Positions 1 through 7,387 of a stretch of 64,000 bases of DNA are shown piece by piece (positions within the stretch are counted from its first letter, which is position 1; every line of letters begins with the position of its first letter). This DNA comes from Parendozoicomonas callyspongiae (GTDB lineage Bacteria; Pseudomonadota; Gammaproteobacteria; Pseudomonadales; Endozoicomonadaceae): positions 18,526 through 82,525 of the forward strand of contig NZ_JAMFLX010000023.1 in NCBI RefSeq assembly GCF_023502345.1, written 5' to 3'. The notes below the pieces were generated by a model. That model did no database searches and was not told the origin of the DNA. It saw only the letters and a list, made by a program, of their open reading frames with translations. Both the position numbers and the translations under genes were made by a program.

Positions 1-3000
1 GCCGCCGGTGCCAAAATCTGGGGTGGCACTGGCAATGACACAATCAAGGCATGGGCAGCGGACGCACGACTGTACGGTGAGTCCGGTCATGACCGGATTG
101 AGTCAAACGGCGGTAATGTCGAAGCCTATGGCGGATCAGGTAATGACTATATAAAACTGACCGGCCTGCGCTCAAAAGGCGATGGTGGCGATGGCCATGA
201 TACCCTAATTGGCCGGGGTGCTTATGCCAAACTGAACGGTGGCAGTGGTAATGACACCATCAGAGCCTATGGAGCCTATGTCAAAATTGATGGTGGCAGC
301 GGCAATGACACCATTGAATCAACGGCAGGTGGCGCTTATATCCGGGACGGGTCCGGGCACAATACCATCACTGCAATAGGTGGTTTGAACGTCATTGAGA
401 CCGGATCGAGGAACAGTAAGGGCAACGATAAAATCAAGGCAGTGGGCGGTGGTAATATCATCAGCGCTGGCGGCGGCAATAATGATATCGATGCGTTGGG
501 CGGCGGTAATCTGGTTCAGACGGCCCATGGCAACAGCGACATTTTGGTGGGCGGTAAGGCCAACCTTGTCCTGGCCGGACATGGTGATAATAAAATCACC
601 GGCATTGGTGGCGCCAACCTGGTCATGACGGGTAACGGGGATAATGACATCAAGGTCGCCGGCAGCACCAATGTTGTGCTGGCCGGTCATGGCGATAATA
701 AAATCTCGGCGGCAGGTGGTATCAATATTGTCATGGCAGGTAATGGCGATAATGACATCAACGCTCTCGGAGGCGGCAACCTGATAGCCTCGGGCACAGG
801 CGACGATGACATCACCGCTGCCGGTCTCGCCAACGCCATTATTGCCGGCGACGGTGATAATACCGTCAAGGCACTGGGAGGCAGTAACTTTATCCAGGCC
901 GGTAAAGGCGATGACACGATTATTGCCGGTGGTGGTGGCAATGCCATTATTGCCGGTAATGGCCGCAATACCATCTATGCTCTCGGTTATGCCAATGCTA
1001 TCTGGGGTGGCAGCGGTGATGACCATGTTGCTGTTGGCGGCATGTATAACACCAGCATACTGGGCGGTGGCAACAACAACCTGGTGAGTGTGGGTGATAC
1101 CAACATTGCCTACGCTGGTGATGGTGATGACTTCATGGCCATGTACGGCATGAATAATATTGCCCATGCTGGAGGTGGTGATAACCTGATTGCCGCTTTT
1201 GGCAACAGCAATGTGCAGATCACCGGATCCGGTGATGACCTGTTGCTGGCCGCCGGTATTGGCAACCTGCAGGTGGCGGGTGATGGAAATAACGCCATGG
1301 CCGCTGCAGGCATGGTCAATATTCAATGGGCTGGCAAGGGTGATGACACCATGCTGGCCGTGGGCAAGGGTAATATACAGCTGGCCGGTGATGGCAACAA
1401 CAGCCTGTTTGCTGCGGGTCAGTACAACTTCCAGCTCTCTGGCTCCGGGGATGATTTTGCCATTGCCCTTGGGCAATACAATGTGACTGTTACCTCATCG
1501 GGTAAAGACACTGTTATTGCCGGTGGACAGTACAATGTCGTCTTTTCCGGCGGGGATGATGACACCCTTCTGGTGGCAGGGGAATACAATGTCGTGGCTG
1601 CTGGCTGGGGTAATGACACCGGCATTTTTGGTGGTAAAAATAATATCGTACTGCTGGAAGGCGGCGATGATACCGCTATTGTTGGCGGGAAAACCAATGT
1701 TGTATTTGCCGGTAGCGGTGATGACAAGCTGGTGGTTGCAGGTGAAAGCAACTACGTAGCGGCAGGCAGTGGTTCTGATTTGCTGATAGTGGCAGGAAAG
1801 AACAACTGGGTCGCCACGGATAATGAAGTCTCTTTCAATCTGGAAGACCTGCCCGGTGGTGGAAAATACTCCGGTAATGTCTCGGGTAGCAGGAATCTTG
1901 GCGAATATGTAGACCATGATGCCGCCAGCAACTTTGAGGCTAATCTGACCGGTGCTGCTGAAATCAGCATGAGCGGGGAACTGGCCGCGATTTTCCCGAA
2001 CCTGGAATTCTCACGGCCTGATACTGAGGACTGGTCAATCCCGACCCTGACTATTCCGCAGTTTAACTTTGACCTTCCCACGATACCGGCACTGACCACT
2101 CCGACCACGTCCTATCAATACGGCACATTGTCCAGCTATGGCCTGCCCGCCATCTCTCTGCCAACCGTCTCAACCCCTGAGCTGCAGATCCCCAATATCA
2201 CCCTGCCGGCGATGAATGTTCCCCGCTTGTCCGAGATGGATATTGATCTGCGCGACTGGAATATTGCTGGCAGCTATGATCTGAACTTCTCCATTGATGG
2301 TACAGGTGCCGCCGCCGGAACCTTGCTGGATGGGTTATCCAGGGGGACGAAGTATCTTGGCGGAAGCCTGGATGAAGCGGTAAGAAATGCGGCAGAAACG
2401 TCCAAAGGCAATAACCTGGGACTGTTCGCCACAGGCGAATTTGACCTGACCGACAGCACGGATCGCGAAAGCACAGAAACCAATCAGATCGGTATCAATT
2501 ATATTGTTGGCACGCAGACCAAGGACTTTGAATTCTTCAAGCCGGTGGTCAATGCGGTTGACAATGACCGGAACAGCAAGCCTGCCTCTACAGGCAGCCG
2601 TGCTACAACAGTATTCCGTTTACCCACCATCACAATCGGTGCAGTTTCAGCACCCAATGTGGCTTTGAACTCTTTCAGCTTCACCGGCTTCAGCTCCCTT
2701 CTGGCACAAAAAATCAGTGGCCGGGATTTCTACGGTTATCAGGCCCCGACCTTTGCCCTGCCCGGACTGGCAACGCCCAGCTTTGATCTGCATAACGTGG
2801 TGGGCAAAGACAATCTGACATCTGAAGACAAAACATTGAAACTGCCGACCATTACGCTCCCGGAAATTCAGGGGATCACCTGGTCGAAATATCTGCCGGA
2901 CCTGGACACCCATTTCAACTTGCTGAAAGACAATGGCGACATGGCGCTGGTCAGTGGCGAGACCAACAAAGTTCTGCTGGGCGGTGGCGATGATGCCGCT

Positions 3001-4605
3001 ATTATCGCGGGTCGCAGTAACTGGGTTCAGTCGGGCGATGGCAATGATATCGGTGTGATGGCCGGCGAAACCAATATCTGGTACGGCAATGATGGCAATG
3101 ATCTTGCCTTTGTGGGTGGCAAATCCAACTCGCTGTTTGGCGGTAAAGGGGATGATGTCCTGATCAGCATGGGACAAACCAACACCATTGAAACCGGCAC
3201 AGGCCGGGATATCTCCATTGCGGTGGGTGATCAGAACCAGATCTCCAGTGCCGACGGTGATGATCTGTCCCTTGCCATTGGCAACAGCAACACCATTGAA
3301 GCCGGTGATGGCAAGGCCAATACACTGATTGCCATTGGTCGTACTAACAAAATTACCGGAGCCAAAGCGGATGATCTGGCCATTGCTATCGGTCAGAGCA
3401 ACACCATAGATGGCAAGGCCGGGGACGATACCCTGACCGCGATTGGTCAAACCAACAACCTGTCCGGTGGTGCCGGTGACGATGTGCTGCTGGCCGTCGG
3501 AGATACGAACAACCTGAAGGGTGAAGGGGATGCCAGCCAGGGGGGGGACGATGTTCTGATCGCGCTGGGCCGGAACAATAACCTGTTTGGCAACGGCGGT
3601 AATGACGCCGTCTACGCTGCGGGGCAGAATAATATTCTGAACTGCGGAGCCGGTAACGACCTTGGCCTGGTGATGGGTATGAATAACCAGTGCTCAATGG
3701 GAGACGGTAATGATGTGGCCCTGGCCATTGGTAAGGACAACAAGCTGCGCGGCGATGACGGTGATGATTTCCTGATTAACCTTGGGCTGAACTCTGATAT
3801 TGAAGGCGGAAACGGTGACGATCTGATCTTCAACTTTGGCACTTCCGGTTCTGCCAGTGGTGGCAAGGGCCGTGACGCCTTCCTGAGTTTTGGCTGGGGA
3901 ACCATTGACCTGCTGGAGAGCACTGGGCTGGCCAGTAAAATGTATGTGCTGTACAAAAGTATGACCACGTTGCTGGAAGCCAAAACCAGTTTTTATATCA
4001 ACCAGATGAGCAACTTCATTAACCTGAAGCAGACCATGACACTGGAAGGCGGTGCCGGTAATGATTACTTCTCCTCAGGGTTTGGCAATCAGGTTGCCAA
4101 GGGGGGAGAAGGTAATGATACTTACGCCTTCTATGCTGACAGCGGCAGCTTCAAGGTCAATGACTCTCAGGGCAGTGACACCCTGAAGATCAGCGACCTG
4201 GGTCTCGATTTTAAACTTACTAAAGACAATCTGGTGTTGAAAGATGGCCAGCTGGATATTGTTAACGGCAGAAAGAGCTACGGCAGTGTTGACCTGTCCG
4301 GCTTTGGTGACGATGACAACATCACCTTTAGTGGTCAGACCATCAGCTATAACGATCTGGACAGTTACTGGAGTGAAAAGAGCACCGGATTCTACACTCA
4401 GTATCGCTTTGGGATGGTGGACGCATCTGAGTTGACCGGTGGTGCCAAAGACGTTGTTGATCATCTGGGCGGTTCGGTTCTGGATGCCAATAACCCCTGG
4501 GTCACCGACTTCTTCTCAAGGGGACTGGAAGGTGCTTCAACCGATCTCAGCCAGGCGTTCTCGGGCATAGATCAGCAGATGAGAAATACACTGCTGGTTG
4601 CCTGA
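1..4605 (+). CDS. RTX/MARTX-like repeat protein, 5' end missing
   Basis: The reading frame is open from base 1 to the TAA-type stop at 4605, so the start lies upstream of the window. Visible parts in order: a long block of roughly 19-20-residue glycine/aspartate/asparagine repeats (about 1-1810), with units such as GDGDN-x3-A-x-G-x2-N; a Pro/Thr/Leu-rich linker of about 1.1 kb with recurrent LPxxxLP-like steps (about 1980-2930); a second repeat block (about 2940-3900) with GGxGDD calcium-binding motifs; then a C-terminal region with GGAGND and GGEGND units and a non-repetitive tail. Repeats of this kind are known from RTX and MARTX exoproteins exported by type I secretion, where calcium folds them outside the cell. 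No protease, effector or transport gene is visible here. It could instead be a large RTX adhesin. The repeat class is certain; the toxin role is not. Confidence 0.8.
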   Translation, partial: AAGAKIWGGTGNDTIKAWAADARLYGESGHDRIESNGGNVEAYGGSGNDYIKLTGLRSKGDGGDGHDTLIGRGAYAKLNGGSGNDTIRAYGAYVKIDGGSGNDTIESTAGGAYIRDGSGHNTITAIGGLNVIETGSRNSKGNDKIKAVGGGNIISAGGGNNDIDALGGGNLVQTAHGNSDILVGGKANLVLAGHGDNKITGIGGANLVMTGNGDNDIKVAGSTNVVLAGHGDNKISAAGGINIVMAGNGDNDINALGGGNLIASGTGDDDITAAGLANAIIAGDGDNTVKALGGSNFIQAGKGDDTIIAGGGGNAIIAGNGRNTIYALGYANAIWGGSGDDHVAVGGMYNTSILGGGNNNLVSVGDTNIAYAGDGDDFMAMYGMNNIAHAGGGDNLIAAFGNSNVQITGSGDDLLLAAGIGNLQVAGDGNNAMAAAGMVNIQWAGKGDDTMLAVGKGNIQLAGDGNNSLFAAGQYNFQLSGSGDDFAIALGQYNVTVTSSGKDTVIAGGQYNVVFSGGDDDTLLVAGEYNVVAAGWGNDTGIFGGKNNIVLLEGGDDTAIVGGKTNVVFAGSGDDKLVVAGESNYVAAGSGSDLLIVAGKNNWVATDNEVSFNLEDLPGGGKYSGNVSGSRNLGEYVDHDAASNFEANLTGAAEISMSGELAAIFPNLEFSRPDTEDWSIPTLTIPQFNFDLPTIPALTTPTTSYQYGTLSSYGLPAISLPTVSTPELQIPNITLPAMNVPRLSEMDIDLRDWNIAGSYDLNFSIDGTGAAAGTLLDGLSRGTKYLGGSLDEAVRNAAETSKGNNLGLFATGEFDLTDSTDRESTETNQIGINYIVGTQTKDFEFFKPVVNAVDNDRNSKPASTGSRATTVFRLPTITIGAVSAPNVALNSFSFTGFSSLLAQKISGRDFYGYQAPTFALPGLATPSFDLHNVVGKDNLTSEDKTLKLPTITLPEIQGITWSKYLPDLDTHFNLLKDNGDMALVSGETNKVLLGGGDDAAIIAGRSNWVQSGDGNDIGVMAGETNIWYGNDGNDLAFVGGKSNSLFGGKGDDVLISMGQTNTIETGTGRDISIAVGDQNQISSADGDDLSLAIGNSNTIEAGDGKANTLIAIGRTNKITGAKADDLAIAIGQSNTIDGKAGDDTLTAIGQTNNLSGGAGDDVLLAVGDTNNLKGEGDASQGGDDVLIALGRNNNLFGNGGNDAVYAAGQNNILNCGAGNDLGLVMGMNNQCSMGDGNDVALAIGKDNKLRGDDGDDFLINLGLNSDIEGGNGDDLIFNFGTSGSASGGKGRDAFLSFGWGTIDLLESTGLASKMYVLYKSMTTLLEAKTSFYINQMSNFINLKQTMTLEGGAGNDYFSSGFGNQVAKGGEGNDTYAFYADSGSFKVNDSQGSDTLKISDLGLDFKLTKDNLVLKDGQLDIVNGRKSYGSVDLSGFGDDDNITFSGQTISYNDLDSYWSEKSTGFYTQYRFGMVDASELTGGAKDVVDHLGGSVLDANNPWVTDFFSRGLEGASTDLSQAFSGIDQQMRNTLLVA

Positions 4606-4653
4606 TAACCCAAAGTCTTGGGTACTTATCTCCAAAGTGTCTGAGTTAAGTTA

Positions 4654-4687
4654 GATTCCGCTGCCAATTCTGCGGCGGAATCGTTTT
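4654..4687 (+). terminator. Rho-independent terminator after the RTX gene
   Basis: GATTCCGC (4654-4661) pairs with GCGGAATC (4675-4682) and is followed by GTTTT. It lies 49 bases after the stop codon of the RTX gene. The rest of the gap up to the next gene (4688-4891) shows nothing I recognise. Confidence 0.65.
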
Positions 4688-4891
4688 AGTAAAGGCCAAC
4701 ATGTTTGTTAAGGGTGAGACTCTGCTGCTTAATGTATTGCTTAATCGCAGTAAGAGGGTACCCCACTGCATGTACTGGCGAAATAGCTTCGGCTCCAGAG
4801 TACATTTTTGCTGAACGATCCGGCAATATCAGTGAAAATTTGATTTCATCTATCTGCTTTTTGGCAGATTTTCGTGTTTTTTGGTTTTCCC

Positions 4892-5599
4892 TTATTCTTT
4901 CCTTGGAATCAGGCTTAGTTCTTTCAGGTTAACGATATAAGTCGAACCAGTATTATCTCCGTCACAGCTCAACCAGATTCCCAAAATCCGTTTGTTCTGA
5001 TCGGGAACAATATTTAGAGATAACGTTTCATTCTCTTGTGGTTGTGCGGCAATAAAATGTTCATGCATATATTCAGAATTGGGGTGAAGCCTGTCTACTC
5101 CCGCTATAACCGGATCTGAATAGATGCTTTTGAAATCAATATATGAAACACCGGTATCTTCTGGAGCCAGGTTAAATAGAGTTTTAATCCAACCTGGTGC
5201 GACAGCATACTCGAACATATTCAGCCTTTTTTCACCTTCATAAACCAGACCAAGACGAAGCATAAAGTCATCGGCTTTGGGGCTTCCCTGTTGGTGCTTG
5301 CCAAGCTCAAGCTGGCCCTGAAACGAAACAGATAACGTAATTTCATCAATATATGTCGGGGATGACAGGGGGAAGATAATTGGGCTGGCAGAACCGGAGA
5401 CAGCTATCTGCATAGATGCATCATCAAAACTAACGGTGTTTGCAGGAATGCTGGAGTAACTCAGTAATTGCCACTGATCTGGCTCATCAAGAGGGTTAAT
5501 AGGAGCACTTGATGCCAAAGTTGATAGTGAACATGTTGTCAGAAGGCTGTAAGTGATTATCCGGAGTGCTTTTGAAAGGGCGGCGGGCAAAATCTTCAC
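4892..5599 (-). CDS. Secreted hypothetical protein, DUF3047-like pattern
   Basis: A 235-residue protein. Its N-terminus is a signal peptide: basic start MKILPAALSKALR, a hydrophobic stretch, and a likely cleavage near LASSA-AP (residue about 30). The mature part looks beta-rich. A KADDFMLRLGLVYEG segment in the middle and a DGDNTG segment near the C-terminus recall the DDxxxR and TDxDNT patterns of DUF3047 envelope proteins. That assignment is from memory and tentative. The gene stands alone, reads towards the end of the RTX gene and is divergent from uraA. No function can be given beyond a probable periplasmic or outer-membrane location. Confidence 0.65.
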   Translation of the reverse strand: MKILPAALSKALRIITYSLLTTCSLSTLASSAPINPLDEPDQWQLLSYSSIPANTVSFDDASMQIAVSGSASPIIFPLSSPTYIDEITLSVSFQGQLELGKHQQGSPKADDFMLRLGLVYEGEKRLNMFEYAVAPGWIKTLFNLAPEDTGVSYIDFKSIYSDPVIAGVDRLHPNSEYMHEHFIAAQPQENETLSLNIVPDQNKRILGIWLSCDGDNTGSTYIVNLKELSLIPRKE

Positions 5600-6008
5600 C
5601 AGTGATGCAAAAATTGATCACTGTATCTTCCATAGATTCTTTTCTGATACAACAAACAGAGATCAAGCAAGAGGCGTTTTGCACCGAAAAACCTTCCATT
5701 TGGTACTTGAGGTCTAAAATTGACCTGCATCACCTGAAAATTATCTTTACAAATTTTGTGGTCAACAGCAGTTGCGTCATTCAGGTGCCATCTGTATAGT
5801 TCGCTCCCAGTTAAAAACGCGTCTACCGCAACGTATTTCAGCGCTTTCTACTGCTGATTTCCTGGTTGGGATTTATATATCCTGTGGCGCTACGAATCTA
5901 TATGCTGTGTGTCTGCAGTAAAGGGGAGCCGTTTCTTTGGCTCCCTGTCCCATTTCCTAATATATGAAAGCTCGCTAAAATCGCTCGAAAAAAAGGGAAA
6001 ATGGGATA
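5600..6008. promoter_or_regulatory. Divergent intergenic region with uraA leader
   Basis: About 400 bases between the secreted hypothetical gene (leftward) and uraA (rightward) hold no credible gene. The last 90 bases form two adjacent hairpins, listed separately. No strong sigma-70 promoter could be picked with confidence. Confidence 0.4.
5923..6008 (+). promoter_or_regulatory. uraA leader: two hairpins, the second covering the ribosome binding site
   Basis: Hairpin 1 pairs GGGAGCC (5924-5930) with GGCTCCC (5939-5945). Hairpin 2 pairs TCCCATTT (5948-5955) plus CC (5956-5957) with AAATGGGA (5999-6006) plus GG (5996-5997), with one bulged A. The right arm contains the G-rich segment just before the ATG at 6009, so hairpin 2 would hide the Shine-Dalgarno. 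Hairpin 1 ends where hairpin 2 begins. This arrangement fits translational or attenuation control of a pyrimidine permease gene. The pairing is seen directly; the regulation is inference. Confidence 0.5.
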
Positions 6009-7274
6009 ATGTCTCAAACGAACTCCTCCGCTGTGCCGGATTTATCGCCGGTACAACAAGCACTGATGGGTGGACAAATGTTGTTTGTCGCCTTTGGTGC
6101 TCTTGTTCTGGTCCCATTGCTGACCGGTCTGAATGCTAACGTTGCCTTCTTTACTGCTGGTGTCGGAACCTTGATTTTTCAACTGGTTACCGGCCGTATG
6201 GTTCCTGTCTTTCTCGCGTCCTCCTTTGCGTTTATTGCTCCCATCACCTTTGGTATTGCTGAATGGGGACTGCCAGCCACTATGGGTGGCATGATGGCTG
6301 CGGGCTTCCTGTACGTTATTCTCAGTGTTGTTGTGAAGGTTCGCGGCAGCGGTATTCTCTACCGCCTGTTCCCGCCTGTGGTTGTTGGGCCGGTAATTAT
6401 GGTGATCGGTCTTGGTCTTGCACCTGTTGCTATCAGTATGGCGACTGGCGAAGCAAACAAGTCCATTGATCCGGATACTTCACTTGTCCTGGCATCTATC
6501 TCTCTGATGGCAACCTTGGGGGCGGCTGTATTTGCTGGCGGCATTATCAAGCTGATCCCGATTTTGTGTGGCATTGTAATAGGTTACATCACAGCTCTGT
6601 TTATGGGAGTTGTCGATTTCTCCAGCGTGGCAGCAAGCCCTTGGCTGGCCGTTCCGGATTTCACATTCCCGGAATTTAATGCCAATGCGATTCTGTACAT
6701 GATCCCGGTCGCAATCGCTCCAGCGATTGAGCATATTGGCGATATGCTGGCGATCAGCTCGGTCACCGGTAAGGACTATCTGAAAAAACCTGGACTGCAC
6801 AGAACTCTGCTGGGTGACGGTCTGGCAACATCTTTCGCTTCACTTCTGGGTGGCCCACCAAACACCACATACTCTGAAGTGACGGGTGCGGTTATGCTGA
6901 CCAAGTCTTTCAACCCGGCCATTATGACCTGGGCTGCAGTCACAGCTGTCGTGGTTGCCTTTATCGGCAAGGTTGGTGGTCTGCTCGCGACCATTCCTAC
7001 CCCGGTTATGGGAGGAATTATGGTGCTGTTGTTTGGTTCTATTGCAGTTGTAGGTCTGAATACCCTGATCAAGGCCCGGGTGGATCTGAGCATTCCGCGT
7101 AACCTTGTGATTGTGGCTCTGGTACTGGTATTTGGTCTGGGTAACCTGTCCCTGGATATCTTTGGACTGACCCTGAAAGGTGTCAGCCTGTGTGCGATTA
7201 CTGCTGTTATTCTGAACCTTGTTCTTCCTCATGCAGAGGGTGAGGATCATTACAGTTCCAGAGAAGTGTCCTAA
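6009..7274 (+). CDS. uraA: Uracil/xanthine permease, NCS2 family (UraA-like)
   Basis: A 421-residue inner-membrane protein with about 12-14 hydrophobic segments. It probably imports uracil with protons. Two segments match the substrate-binding parts of UraA: an AIEHIGDM stretch (the Glu corresponding to E241 of the E. coli protein) and a PNTTYSEVTG stretch (Glu corresponding to E290). A GGPPN loop precedes the second. The length is normal for the family (about 430). The ATG at 6009 follows a GGGAAAATGGG segment that lies in a predicted hairpin. The gene is monocistronic and converges on the mks operon. Xanthine or another nucleobase as substrate cannot be excluded from sequence alone. Confidence 0.85.
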   Translation: MSQTNSSAVPDLSPVQQALMGGQMLFVAFGALVLVPLLTGLNANVAFFTAGVGTLIFQLVTGRMVPVFLASSFAFIAPITFGIAEWGLPATMGGMMAAGFLYVILSVVVKVRGSGILYRLFPPVVVGPVIMVIGLGLAPVAISMATGEANKSIDPDTSLVLASISLMATLGAAVFAGGIIKLIPILCGIVIGYITALFMGVVDFSSVAASPWLAVPDFTFPEFNANAILYMIPVAIAPAIEHIGDMLAISSVTGKDYLKKPGLHRTLLGDGLATSFASLLGGPPNTTYSEVTGAVMLTKSFNPAIMTWAAVTAVVVAFIGKVGGLLATIPTPVMGGIMVLLFGSIAVVGLNTLIKARVDLSIPRNLVIVALVLVFGLGNLSLDIFGLTLKGVSLCAITAVILNLVLPHAEGEDHYSSREVS

Positions 7275-7344
7275 TATATTCCTGATGGTTTGTGCAGCAA
7301 TATTCAACTAATTATTTTTGCTGCCCTGATCGACCAAAGATAAT

Positions 7345-7368
7345 TCCGGCGAGACATTTCTCGCCGGA
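7345..7368. terminator. Hairpin between the convergent uraA and mksB genes
   Basis: A perfect 10-bp stem, TCCGGCGAGA against TCTCGCCGGA, with a 4-base loop, sits midway between the two convergent stop codons. The T-tract is poor on both sides, so its strength as an intrinsic terminator is uncertain. Confidence 0.5.
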
Positions 7369-7387
7369 TATCAGTACTCCTGAAGGC

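Noticed and set aside
319..1476. Long minus-strand open frame (385 codons) opposite the RTX gene
   Set aside because: It is a by-product of the regular glycine/aspartate codon repeat on the plus strand, with low-complexity translation and no ribosome binding site.
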